Source of the DNA: Bacteroides intestinalis
GTDB lineage: Bacteria; Bacteroidota; Bacteroidia; Bacteroidales; Bacteroidaceae
Assembly: GCF_003464595.1 (NCBI RefSeq)
Contig: NZ_QRZF01000001.1
Coordinates: 186,001-250,000, forward strand
Direction: 5' to 3'
Length of the DNA stretch: 64,000 nt
The number at the start of each line of letters is the position of its first letter. Within the stretch, counting starts at the first letter, position 1. The translations under genes were made by a program, and so were the position numbers. This document shows, one piece after another, positions 27,796 to 35,721 of the stretch. Under the pieces are notes generated by a model. That model had not been told where the DNA came from and did no database searches. It saw only the letters and a list, made by a program, of their open reading frames with translations.

Positions 27796-27840
27796 GGCAG
27801 CCCATAGAAACTTTTTCTGTTTAGATAGGGCTGCCTTCTT
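27796..27840. terminator. Hairpin terminator after argD
   Basis: Perfect 8-bp arms ggcagccc/gggctgcc enclose a 24-base loop with a smaller AGAAA/TTTCT hairpin inside, followed by ttctttattc. It lies between convergent argD and the zeta-toxin-like gene and may serve both. Confidence 0.7.
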
Positions 27841-27877
27841 TATTCTAATATCTATTCAGGAAACAGAATTTTCACAA

Positions 27878-28480
27878 CTAAATACTTTCTTGAATCAACT
27901 GCGCCCATTCAGGAATAACATCTACATATTGCTTTACCATATGTCCATCAGTCAAACGAAACAAGAGTTTGGCATCAACATCGTCTGCTGAATTATCATA
28001 AACATATACTCTATCCACCAACTTTGCAACCAAGCAGCAATTCAAAAGAGACTTTTGATAACGGGAGATTATTTTAGTAATTGGTACATCATGTCCTCCT
28101 TCCATAACTCGGTTTGCAATACGAGCAGCATTTATCGTAGGAGATTCAGTACAAACAAAAAACAAACGTACAAAGAAACCGGCTTCAAGAGCCCTACAGA
28201 TATAATCTACTTTATCTTGTATAGATAAAACGGTCTCAAATATCAGACTTTTGCGTTCTTCCAAACACTGTTCTCTCAATTCCTCGCAATATTTCACAGC
28301 TTGCATCACTGCTTCTCTTGAGTTCCAGTCGCCAAATTGTTCCTGTGCCACAATATCCGGATTTATATAGATGGAATCTTCCATCCATTCATGATGGAGT
28401 ATTTTGGAGGTTACAGAAGTCTTTCCGGAACCATTAGGGCCGGCAATAACAATAAGGACAGGTTTATGACAATTATTCAT
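27878..28480 (-). CDS. Zeta-toxin-like P-loop kinase
   Basis: 200 residues. The Walker A motif is GPNGSGKT at 14-21, followed by YINPDIVAQEQFGDW, the region where zeta toxins place a catalytic aspartate. A central FETVLSIQDKVDYI and an arginine in the RIANRVMEGGHDVP lid complete the fold. Zeta toxins phosphorylate UDP-N-acetylglucosamine and block wall synthesis, but many chromosomal relatives are of unknown substrate. It overlaps its upstream partner by 8 bp on the same strand and sits between arg and pro genes on the opposite strand. Whether it is a toxin here is not established. Confidence 0.8.
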   Translation of the reverse strand: MNNCHKPVLIVIAGPNGSGKTSVTSKILHHEWMEDSIYINPDIVAQEQFGDWNSREAVMQAVKYCEELREQCLEERKSLIFETVLSIQDKVDYICRALEAGFFVRLFFVCTESPTINAARIANRVMEGGHDVPITKIISRYQKSLLNCCLVAKLVDRVYVYDNSADDVDAKLLFRLTDGHMVKQYVDVIPEWAQLIQESI

Positions 28481-28706
28481 TATCAGTATCGGTTTTACAT
28501 TCCCCTAATCGTTCCTGCTGCTTGCGAATAATCTCTCTCCGTTGTATTCGAGCCGCCATGCGAAGATCTGTGAAAAACCTTTTATGAGCTTCTTCCGACT
28601 TCCGCTTCGCTTCTTCAGCTACTTCCTTCATTAACTGAGATAGCATTTCATCAGTAGGTTCTTCCATACTGGTCAAACGATAGGAATTCATTTCTTTTCC
28701 AGACAT
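28473..28706 (-). CDS. Small charged partner of the zeta-like kinase, putative antitoxin
   Basis: 77 residues, highly charged and helical (MLSQLMKEVAEEAKRKSEEA, FFTDLRMAARIQRREIIRKQ), with no cysteine-rich or membrane segment before the last ten residues. I recognise no family. Its 3' end overlaps the kinase start by 8 bp, the usual arrangement of an antitoxin followed by its toxin. It has a well-formed promoter 22-54 bp upstream. The antitoxin role is inferred only from size, charge and gene order. Confidence 0.65.
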   Translation of the reverse strand: MSGKEMNSYRLTSMEEPTDEMLSQLMKEVAEEAKRKSEEAHKRFFTDLRMAARIQRREIIRKQQERLGECKTDTDNE

Positions 28707-28727
28707 AATCTATCATCTTTAGTTGAA

Positions 28728-28760
28728 CAAATATACTCATTATCTTCTATACTAAACAAA
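28728..28760 (-). promoter_or_regulatory. Promoter of the zeta-like module
   Basis: On the minus strand there is a -33 TTTG (28760-28757), a 21-bp spacer and a -7 TATATTTG (28735-28728), a full Bacteroides vegetative promoter 22 bp before the ATG. Confidence 0.7.
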
Positions 28761-28806
28761 TAAAGCTTGCATTTTGCATAGCAATCAGCAAAAAACGTTT
28801 AAACAG

Positions 28807-28839
28807 TTTCATATATCGACTAAAAAATATCTACCTTTG
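28807..28839 (+). promoter_or_regulatory. proC promoter
   Basis: A -33-like TTTC (28807-28810) is followed by a 21-bp spacer and a -7 TACCTTTG (28832-28839), 33 bp before the proC ATG. Confidence 0.6.
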
Positions 28840-28871
28840 CCCATCGACAACCCTTTTAATAACAGAATGAT

Positions 28872-29648
28872 ATGAAAACAGCAATTATCGGAGCAGGAAA
28901 CATGGGCGGTTCTATAGCCCGTGGATTGGCAAAGGGAAGCATTATCCCCGCCTCGGATATCATAGTCTCTAATCCCTCACAAGGAAAGTTGGATGAACTG
29001 AAAGTAGAGTTTCCCGCTTTACAGATTACGCATGACAATCAGGAAGCCATTATTGGTGCCGAATTTATCATACTTGCTGTAAAACCGTGGCTCATCAAAA
29101 GCGTGCTGCGTGAATTAAAACTGAAAAGCAAGCAAATCATTATTTCTGTCGCCGCAGGCATCAACTTCGAAGAACTGGCTCACTACGTACCGGAACCTGA
29201 AATGACCATGTTCCGCATCATTCCCAATACTGCCATCAGCGAAATGGAAAGTATGACTTTGATTGCCAGCCGCAATGCTACCAAAGAACAGGAGCAACTG
29301 ATGCTGGATATCTTCAACCAAATGGGACTCGCCATGCTTATCCCTGAAGAAAAATTCGCAGCTTGCACTTCCATGGCCTCCTGCGGCATTGCCTATGTAC
29401 TAAAATATATTCAAGCTGCCATGCAAGCCGGCATAGAAATGGGAGTTTACCCCAAGGATGCTATGAGAATGGTGGCCCAATCCGTAAAAGGAGCAGCCGA
29501 ACTGATACTGAACAATGACACACACCCCAGTGTAGAAATAGACAAAGTATGTACTCCTGGCGGTATCACCATCAAAGGCATTAATGAGTTGGAACATGAC
29601 GGTTACTCTTCTGCCATCATCAATGCCATTAAAGCCAGCAAACAATAA
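28872..29648 (+). CDS. proC: Pyrroline-5-carboxylate reductase
   Basis: 258 residues. It reduces pyrroline-5-carboxylate to proline, the last step of proline synthesis. The Rossmann motif is IIGAGNMGGSIARGL at the N-terminus. The C-terminal signature block has VCTPGGITIKGINELE. Length is normal. It is the first of three plus-strand genes (proC, cupin regulator, acyl-CoA synthetase). Placement next to arginine genes fits the shared glutamate-semialdehyde chemistry. proB is at 52686-53768. Confidence 0.95.
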   Translation: MKTAIIGAGNMGGSIARGLAKGSIIPASDIIVSNPSQGKLDELKVEFPALQITHDNQEAIIGAEFIILAVKPWLIKSVLRELKLKSKQIIISVAAGINFEELAHYVPEPEMTMFRIIPNTAISEMESMTLIASRNATKEQEQLMLDIFNQMGLAMLIPEEKFAACTSMASCGIAYVLKYIQAAMQAGIEMGVYPKDAMRMVAQSVKGAAELILNNDTHPSVEIDKVCTPGGITIKGINELEHDGYSSAIINAIKASKQ

Positions 29649-29681
29649 GAGGAACAATTAATTCATTAAATAAACAACCAC

Positions 29682-30236
29682 ATGGACGAACAAATTAAGC
29701 AAATAGCAGAACGCCTCCGTGGACTTCGCGATGTACTGGAACTGACAGCCGAAGACATTGCACGCGAATGCGATATTTCTGCCGAAGAATACCGTCTCGC
29801 AGAGTCGGGAGAATTTGATATTTCCGTCAGTATGCTGCAAAAGATAGCACGCAGATACGGAGTTTCGCTGGATGCGCTGATGTTTGGCGAAGAACCGAAA
29901 ATGAGTTCCTATTTCCTGACTCGTGCCGGTAAAGGGACCAGTATTGAACGTACTAAAGCCTACAAATACCAATCGCTTGCCGCAGGCTTCATGAATCGTA
30001 GCGCCGATCCATTCGTCGTGACCGTAGAACCGAAACCGGATAGCGAACCGATACATTACAACAGTCATGCCGGACAAGAATTCACCCTTGTACTCGAAGG
30101 GCGTATGATGATAAGCATCGATGGCAAAGAACTTATACTAAACGAAGGAGACAGCCTGTATTTCAACTCCAAACTGCCACATGGCATGAAAGCACTGGAT
30201 GGAAAGACGGTACGATTCTTGGCAATTATCATGTAA
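29682..30236 (+). CDS. XRE-family regulator with C-terminal cupin domain
   Basis: 184 residues. An N-terminal helix-turn-helix of the XRE type (LRGLRDVLELTAEDIAREC, MLQKIARRYGVSLDALMFGE) spans about 8-70. A C-terminal cupin (HYNSHAGQEFTLVLEGRMM, LNEGDSLYFNSKLPHGMKAL) spans about 115-180 and should bind a small ligand. This architecture occurs in regulators of polyamine, amino-acid or acyl-CoA metabolism. It lies 33 bp after proC and 64 bp before an acyl-CoA synthetase, so that gene is the likely target. Confidence 0.88.
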   Translation: MDEQIKQIAERLRGLRDVLELTAEDIARECDISAEEYRLAESGEFDISVSMLQKIARRYGVSLDALMFGEEPKMSSYFLTRAGKGTSIERTKAYKYQSLAAGFMNRSADPFVVTVEPKPDSEPIHYNSHAGQEFTLVLEGRMMISIDGKELILNEGDSLYFNSKLPHGMKALDGKTVRFLAIIM

Positions 30237-30300
30237 CAACTAAATGAAGAACGGAGAACAATGAATGAAGCTTAGTTCTCAATTCTCAATTCCTATAATT

Positions 30301-31956
30301 ATGGTAGAAAGATTTTTATCGCAAACCTCTTTCACTACACAAGAGGACTTTATCAAGAATTTTAAAACAAACGTACCGGAAAACTTCAACTTCGGCTACG
30401 ACGTAGTAGATGCCTGGGCTGCCGAACAACCAGACAAACCTGCATTGTTATGGACTAATGATAAGGGTGAACACCAACAGTTTACATTTGCCGACATGAA
30501 ACGCTATACGGACATGACAGCTTCGTATTTCCAAAGCCTCGGCATCGGTCATGGCGACATGGTAATGTTGATACTGAAACGTCGTTTTGAATTCTGGTTC
30601 AGCATCATAGCTTTACATAAACTTGGTGCTGTCGTTATTCCTGCCACTCACTTGCTGACCAAAAAAGACATTGTATATCGCTGCAATGCTGCGGATATCA
30701 AAATGATTGTTTGTGCTGGTGAATCGGTTATCACGGATCATATTGTAGCTGCTATGCCTGATTCACCCAGCGTGAAGAAACTTGTCAGCGTAGGACCTCA
30801 AGTAGCTGAAGGATTTGATGATTTCCACAAAGGCATCGAGAATGCTGCACCTTTTGTAAAACCGGAACATCCGAATACGAATGAAGACATTTCGTTGATG
30901 TACTTCACTAGTGGAACTACAGGTGAACCGAAAATGGTTGCTCACGACTTCACATATCCACTGGGACACATTGTCACCGGTAGTTTCTGGCACAACCTGA
31001 CGGAAAATAGTCTGCACCTCACTATTGCCGATACCGGTTGGGGAAAGGCTGTATGGGGCAAACTTTACGGACAGTGGATTGCCGGAGCAAATATTTTTGT
31101 ATATGACCACGAGAAATTCACTCCTGCCGCCATTCTGGAGAAGATACAAGATTATCATGTAACATCTCTTTGTGCACCTCCCACTATCTTCCGTTTCCTC
31201 ATTCACGAAGACCTGACGAAGTACGATCTCTCGTCTCTGCAATATTGCACTATTGCCGGTGAAGCTCTGAACCCTGCCGTATTTGAAACCTTCAAGAAAC
31301 TGACAGGTATCAAACTGATGGAAGGATTCGGACAGACAGAAACCACCCTGACCATTGCCACTATGCCTTGGATGGAACCGAAGCCGGGAAGCATGGGATT
31401 ACCCAACCCACAATACGATGTAGACCTGATAGACAATGACGGTCGTTCTGTGGAAGCCGGTGAACAGGGGCAAATCGTAATTCGTACGGATAAAGGTAAG
31501 CCGTTGGGATTGTTTAAAGAGTACTACCGTGATCCGGAACGTACACACGAAGCCTGGAATAATGGTATCTACTATACGGGAGACGTTGCCTGGAAAGATG
31601 AAGACGGTTATCTTTGGTTTGTAGGCCGTGCAGACGATGTGATCAAGAGCTCCGGTTATCGTATCGGCCCATTCGAAGTGGAAAGTGCCTTGATGACGCA
31701 TCCCGCTGTAATAGAATGTGCCATCACAGGTGTCCCCGACGATATTCGTGGTCAAGTGGTAAAAGCTACCATCGTACTGGCTAAAGAATATAAGGGAAAA
31801 GAAGGTGAAGCACTTATCAAGGAATTGCAAGATCATGTGAAAAAAGTGACGGCTCCTTACAAGTACCCACGTGTGATTGAATTTGTAGATGAACTACCGA
31901 AAACCATCAGCGGAAAGATCCGTCGTGTGGAAATCCGGAAGAACGATACAAAATAA
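30301..31956 (+). CDS. AMP-forming acyl-CoA synthetase (medium/branched-chain type)
   Basis: 551 residues from the ATG at 30301. ATP-dependent adenylation motifs are LMYFTSGTTGEPKMVAHDF (P-loop), EGFGQTETTLT, YYTGDVAWKDEDGYLWFVGR and the C-terminal catalytic-lysine region LPKTISGKIRRVEI. It activates a carboxylic acid to its CoA thioester in the cytoplasm. The closest functional group appears to be the medium-chain/ACSM-like enzymes, not acetyl-CoA synthetase. The open frame reaches back to 30265, but MVERFLSQTSFTTQ is the more natural N-terminus. The cupin regulator upstream may sense its substrate or product. Confidence 0.88.
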   Translation: MVERFLSQTSFTTQEDFIKNFKTNVPENFNFGYDVVDAWAAEQPDKPALLWTNDKGEHQQFTFADMKRYTDMTASYFQSLGIGHGDMVMLILKRRFEFWFSIIALHKLGAVVIPATHLLTKKDIVYRCNAADIKMIVCAGESVITDHIVAAMPDSPSVKKLVSVGPQVAEGFDDFHKGIENAAPFVKPEHPNTNEDISLMYFTSGTTGEPKMVAHDFTYPLGHIVTGSFWHNLTENSLHLTIADTGWGKAVWGKLYGQWIAGANIFVYDHEKFTPAAILEKIQDYHVTSLCAPPTIFRFLIHEDLTKYDLSSLQYCTIAGEALNPAVFETFKKLTGIKLMEGFGQTETTLTIATMPWMEPKPGSMGLPNPQYDVDLIDNDGRSVEAGEQGQIVIRTDKGKPLGLFKEYYRDPERTHEAWNNGIYYTGDVAWKDEDGYLWFVGRADDVIKSSGYRIGPFEVESALMTHPAVIECAITGVPDDIRGQVVKATIVLAKEYKGKEGEALIKELQDHVKKVTAPYKYPRVIEFVDELPKTISGKIRRVEIRKNDTK

Positions 31957-32052
31957 AGGAAAAAATATAAGGAATAGGCTACTTCTAAATCGTTTGCACC
32001 TTTTATGTTACTTTTTGATCAATTTGAGTTATTCTGTTTCCCGCAAACCGCT

Positions 32053-32060
32053 TACATTTG
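32053..32060 (+). promoter_or_regulatory. -7 box for the first DUF2007 gene
   Basis: TACATTTG lies 35 bp before the ATG at 32095. A TTTG at 32023-32026 is 26 bp upstream, longer than ideal. Confidence 0.4.
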
Positions 32061-32094
32061 CGACCGGAAAGTACAACTAAAAGTTTTAAAGCAC

Positions 32095-32292
32095 ATGATT
32101 ACAAGTAGAAAGATTTCTCAGATTAATGTTTTCGCAGGTAGCCCCTGGGAAGTGGAAAGTGTGAAGCAATTATTGAAGTCAGCTTATATCACTGCTTCAA
32201 CAGAAGACAAAGGTTATGGCATTCACGTGTCTGTTCCTTGTCAGCAGTACACTGCCGCTATACGGGTTATCAGTAACCGAAAGGTTTTATAA
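32095..32292 (+). CDS. Small DUF2007-like protein
   Basis: 65 residues from the ATG at 32095. The segment INVFAGSPWEVESVKQLLKS matches the opening of the DUF2007 family (signal-transducing PII-like ferredoxin-like fold), and the second half IHVSVPCQQYTAAIRVI fits its second strand-helix unit. A paralogue with VEVFKGSPWEAELVKGLLEN lies at 52403-52639. The role of the family is unknown. It stands alone with its own promoter box and a terminator after it. Confidence 0.75.
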   Translation: MITSRKISQINVFAGSPWEVESVKQLLKSAYITASTEDKGYGIHVSVPCQQYTAAIRVISNRKVL

Positions 32293-32319
32293 GACTTAAG
32301 AGAAGACGAAGTGAAAAAG

Positions 32320-32357
32320 ACTGCCCCTTGGAAACAATTCCTTCAGGGGCAGTTCTT
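32320..32357. terminator. Hairpin terminator between convergent genes
   Basis: Arms actgcccct/aggggcagt (9 bp) enclose a 16-base loop, then tcttat. It lies between the DUF2007 gene and the convergent lipoprotein gene. Confidence 0.65.
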
Positions 32358-32360
32358 ATA

Positions 32361-32810
32361 TCAATATACCGCTTCTCCACCTTCGGGCTTCTCACGATAT
32401 TTTATATCAAAACGTCCCTCTTTGATACTCCCACCACTAAATGTGCCACTGATAATGGTTCCATCCATACGAGTAATATGGGCTTCGCCATCTTCTAAAT
32501 CTTCTCTGCCGAAAGCAGCATCCGTATAAGTGCAGTTAGCTCCCTGACGAGGATTCACAAGCACCAAATGCAAACTGTTGAAGACTCCAATTTCTGCATC
32601 AATTGTAACATAATGATTTTCTTCATCGTTGAAAAAACTAACAGATGGGATGCTATACCGTCCACTGGAATATACCCAACCATCTATCAGGCAGCCTAAC
32701 GTATTTTCACCGGTAGTTGTAGCTTTCGGCATCAATGTCGGGTCAACACTTTTATCCTCTTCACAGGCACAACAGCAAATCAACAGGAATAAAAATAATA
32801 TTTTTTTCAT
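32361..32810 (-). CDS. Small lipoprotein of unknown function
   Basis: 149 residues from the ATG at 32810. The N-terminus is MKKILFLFLLICCCACEED, a lipoprotein signal with the cysteine in a CCCAC run and acidic residues after it, which in Bacteroides favours export toward the cell surface. The rest is a compact beta-rich domain (LGCLIDGWVYSSGRYSIP; IISGTFSGGSIKEGRFDIKY). I do not recognise a named family, though DUF-type Bacteroides lipoproteins of this shape are common. It starts 6 bp after the outer-membrane protein gene upstream, so the two probably work together. Confidence 0.75.
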   Translation of the reverse strand: MKKILFLFLLICCCACEEDKSVDPTLMPKATTTGENTLGCLIDGWVYSSGRYSIPSVSFFNDEENHYVTIDAEIGVFNSLHLVLVNPRQGANCTYTDAAFGREDLEDGEAHITRMDGTIISGTFSGGSIKEGRFDIKYREKPEGGEAVY

Positions 32811-32815
32811 AACGC

Positions 32816-33460
32816 TTAAAAATGATAGTTTAAACCGAAGAGTAAGGACAACTGACCGAAATAACCAGTACCGGTTTTCGGATTCTCTACATCCCACTTC
32901 TCATTATGATACTTCACTGAATAAGATTCGGAGCTGGATGCTAACCAATTCAATCGAGCAGAAGCTCCCCAATGACTCGTTAGGAAATACTCACCCGAAA
33001 GAGCCAGGTTACCGGCAAGCTTGCTCATAGATACTTTCCGTGGTTTGTCATATACCGTACTCTTATCGCGATAGAGTTGGTAACCGACCCCACCGGAAAA
33101 TTGAAGTTGATAATGTTTTTGTACCATGGTTAAGGCTACCTGAGGAGCTACATAATGCATCAGAATCTTGTCTGCCCCGGTTTCATGCGTATTCTTATAC
33201 GAACTTCCCTGATACAGAGCTCCTATTCCAAACTTCAGTTCCCTACCTACAATTTGTCCAAGGTAGTTAACGTCCCAGGCTACGCCTTTTCGTAAGTCAC
33301 TGCGATAGGCATCTGCCCCATCAGTAATTCCCATAAAGCGCCCCAGATACCATGACGGGCCGGCATGAACAGAAAATGATGATCTTTTATCACCTGTACT
33401 CTGGGCGTACAAAGAGGTCGCCAATAAGACCCCAACAAGAAAACAAAGTAAGTCTCTCAT
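32816..33460 (-). CDS. Outer-membrane beta-barrel-like protein
   Basis: 214 residues with a signal peptide (LLCFLVGVLLATSLYAQ) followed by alternating strands (SSFSVHAGPSWYLGRFMG; HYQLQFSGGVGYQLYRDK; HWGASARLNWLASSSESYSV) and a C-terminal aromatic residue (LLFGLNYHF). This is the pattern of a small 8-stranded outer-membrane barrel. No specific function can be read. It is followed by the lipoprotein gene 6 bp downstream. Confidence 0.75.
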   Translation of the reverse strand: MRDLLCFLVGVLLATSLYAQSTGDKRSSFSVHAGPSWYLGRFMGITDGADAYRSDLRKGVAWDVNYLGQIVGRELKFGIGALYQGSSYKNTHETGADKILMHYVAPQVALTMVQKHYQLQFSGGVGYQLYRDKSTVYDKPRKVSMSKLAGNLALSGEYFLTSHWGASARLNWLASSSESYSVKYHNEKWDVENPKTGTGYFGQLSLLFGLNYHF

Positions 33461-33565
33461 AATAATTTGTATAGCGTCGTTTTCTTATAAATACCCCAAA
33501 ATTGAAAGTACTGCATTCAAGTGATAACTATTTTTAATTAAAATAAAAATCATCGTATCCTTCTA

Positions 33566-35245
33566 TCACCTCTTTCGCTCTATATCTTGTGTACGAAAGA
33601 ATGCTTCAGAATATCGGGCTCCCCAAAGTTCGTAACGTTCAAATTGCATTTCTATCTTACGAGCGAAGTTTGTCCAGTCTTTCTTTTCTAATGGCGACCA
33701 TACGTTCTCCGCCAGCGCTGACATACGTGGAAAAACAGCAAACTCAGCTTTCCAGGTGGTGGGAATATATTCCGTCCAAAGACATCCCTGTGCTCCCCAA
33801 ACTAATTCTTGTTGCTGCGTTGTCAACGAATCCGGAACAATCTGAAACTCATAAACTTTCTCCAGAGATAGCGGTCCACGTGGACCAATTTCCGGCTGTA
33901 TACGACTCTCTTTCAGATTGAAATACGACCAGGCAGAGCAAGTGAATATCGTACGATGGCCTGTTCGTAATGCCTTCTTCCCAAACTCCGGACGTCGCCA
34001 ATTCATCACAACACAATCTTCAGAAATACCTCCTTCAAGAATTTCATCCCAGCCAATCAGAGTCTTGCCTTTCGCATTCACCACTCCTTGCACGTAATGG
34101 ATAAAATAGCTCTGTAGTGCTTTTTCATCCTTCAAATTATGTTCCCGCATGAATTGTTGTGTCTCTTCGGACTCTTGCCACCAACGCTTGGCACATTCAT
34201 CACCGCCTACATGGATATATTGTCCGGGAAAGAGATCGCACAATTCAGAAAAGACATCTTTCAAGAAATCAAAAACTTCCGGTTTAGGAGCCAGTACATT
34301 ATTAAATTTATTGAAGATGCCCCATGTCAACGCTGCCTTTTTCGGTTCATCGGGTGTAGTACTGAACTGAGGATAAGTAGCAAGAACTGCCATACAATGA
34401 CCGGGAATATCTATTTCGGGGATCACTGTGATATGCCTATCAGCAGCATAACGTATCACTTCTTTCACTTCTTCATGAGTATAATACCCACCATAAGGTA
34501 GTGGTTGGTATTTCCCCGGATAGAGTCCAAAAATTTCTCCCTCACGAACAGAACCTTTCTCCGTCAGCTCCGGGCGACATTTCATTTCAACACGCCAAGC
34601 TTGGTCATCCGTCAAGTGCCAATGGAAATAGTTGAGTTTATGCAGCGCGAGATAATCGATATACTTTTTAATGAACGATACCGGAAAGAAATGACGTACC
34701 ACATCGAGATGCATGCCCCGATAGGCAAAACGGGGATAATCGTTAATCTGCACAGCCGGAAGGATAGGTAACACACCAGCACGGGTAGGTAACAATTGTA
34801 TCAGTGTCTGCACACCGTAGAAAACGCCTGCTTCGTCATTACCCTCAATACGTATGCCTTCTCTTGAAGTTATCTCCAGTTGATAGCCACCAGAAATATC
34901 TCCGTTCTTCCGATTAATTAAACCGATACAAGGTGGTTCACCAGACTTCAGAGTGATGGGTTCTACCGCAGGAATACCTTTCTTCCGAGATTTACCCACC
35001 TTAGGAATTTCCGTTTGCAGCGGTATGCCGAGATAACGGTCCATATAATCCGCCAGATACGCAGCCGAAGATGCCAATGCAGGCTCCGACACACGAATCA
35101 CCGTATTACGTTGGATTTGAAACTCTCCCTGTCCGGTCACGGTAGTTTCCACCGGCTCGGGAATGATGTTGAAAGGTTTCTCCTGTGCCTGCCCGGCAAG
35201 CGCAGTAAGGGCAAGGGTTGCAGTCATAATTTTCTTTAAGTACAT
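33566..35245 (-). CDS. GH20 beta-N-acetylhexosaminidase
   Basis: 559 residues from the ATG at 35245, with a signal peptide (MTATLALTALAGQAQ). The N-terminal GH20b domain spans about 25-165. The catalytic barrel then holds YFHWHLTDDQAWRVE, the adjacent acidic pair near residues 349-350 in IHVGGDECAKRWW (polarising Asp and general-acid Glu), and LIGWDEILEGG. It releases terminal GlcNAc or GalNAc by substrate-assisted catalysis, for example from host N-glycans or mucins. The frame is open to 35269, but the -7 box at 35267-35274 makes the later start likely. It stands alone. Confidence 0.93.
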   Translation of the reverse strand: MYLKKIMTATLALTALAGQAQEKPFNIIPEPVETTVTGQGEFQIQRNTVIRVSEPALASSAAYLADYMDRYLGIPLQTEIPKVGKSRKKGIPAVEPITLKSGEPPCIGLINRKNGDISGGYQLEITSREGIRIEGNDEAGVFYGVQTLIQLLPTRAGVLPILPAVQINDYPRFAYRGMHLDVVRHFFPVSFIKKYIDYLALHKLNYFHWHLTDDQAWRVEMKCRPELTEKGSVREGEIFGLYPGKYQPLPYGGYYTHEEVKEVIRYAADRHITVIPEIDIPGHCMAVLATYPQFSTTPDEPKKAALTWGIFNKFNNVLAPKPEVFDFLKDVFSELCDLFPGQYIHVGGDECAKRWWQESEETQQFMREHNLKDEKALQSYFIHYVQGVVNAKGKTLIGWDEILEGGISEDCVVMNWRRPEFGKKALRTGHRTIFTCSAWSYFNLKESRIQPEIGPRGPLSLEKVYEFQIVPDSLTTQQQELVWGAQGCLWTEYIPTTWKAEFAVFPRMSALAENVWSPLEKKDWTNFARKIEMQFERYELWGARYSEAFFRTQDIERKR

Positions 35246-35266
35246 AGATGATGATGATTTATACTG

Positions 35267-35274
35267 CAAATATA
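35267..35274 (-). promoter_or_regulatory. GH20 -7 box
   Basis: The minus strand reads TATATTTG 22 bp before the ATG at 35245, giving a leader of about 15 nt. Confidence 0.5.
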
Positions 35275-35331
35275 AGGCTTTTACGGAAAGCTGCTTAATA
35301 ACTCACCCAGAATAAGGGAAAATTTTAAGTG

Positions 35332-35452
35332 ATGCCTAAGGAAAAACATACTTTTACCTTAGGCATTTTACCTTTTTGGTACCGACAAATCTTCATCTTC
35401 CAATTGCGGGCCCGACAGTTTCCATATGGAGGCCCAGCAGCCCGCAGTTGGA
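35332..35452. repeat. Two extragenic hairpins in the GH20-BspA gap
   Basis: Hairpin 1 (35332-35366) has arms atgcctaagg/ccttaggcat. Hairpin 2 (35399-35452) has arms tccaattgcggg/cccgcagttgga with one mismatch and an internal tccatatgga palindrome. Near-repeats of gcagttggaaaa and gcaattagaaaa follow to 35475. No credible gene is seen in the 476-bp gap 35246-35721. The pattern resembles dispersed extragenic repeats of Bacteroides. Confidence 0.5.
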
Positions 35453-35671
35453 AAACGGACAGCCAGCAATTAGAAAACGAAGTTTTGAACCGGTCATCCG
35501 GACATTTTCCTTTAAGCAAATCAACAAAAAGAATAGAGTAAATGCAAGTTTATCTACCTTCTACTTCCTACGCTGCTGCCTATAACACACAGAGCAGCTA
35601 TCAATAAAGAGTTTAAAGCATAGCGGTATGAGATGTAGAGAGTAGAGAAGCAAGAAGATACCTAAAAGAGT

Positions 35672-35704
35672 AAAGCTCCATGAACAGATAGTTCACAGAG
35701 CTTT
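35672..35704 (-). terminator. Terminator-like hairpin after the BspA-like gene
   Basis: Arms aaagctccatgaac and gttcacagagcttt pair over 14 bp (two mismatches) with a 5-base loop. It lies 17 bp downstream of the stop. It resembles the hairpin at 38491-38523 on the other side of the gene. Confidence 0.6.
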
Positions 35705-35721
35705 AAGATTGTTTTTTTTAT

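Noticed and set aside
31889..32080. Plus-strand 63-codon frame overlapping the end of the acyl-CoA synthetase
   Set aside because: It reads the synthetase end in a different frame and runs across the promoter of the DUF2007 gene.
35325..35585. Three short open frames in the GH20-BspA gap on both strands
   Set aside because: They coincide with extragenic hairpins, overlap each other on both strands and have no promoter or family features.
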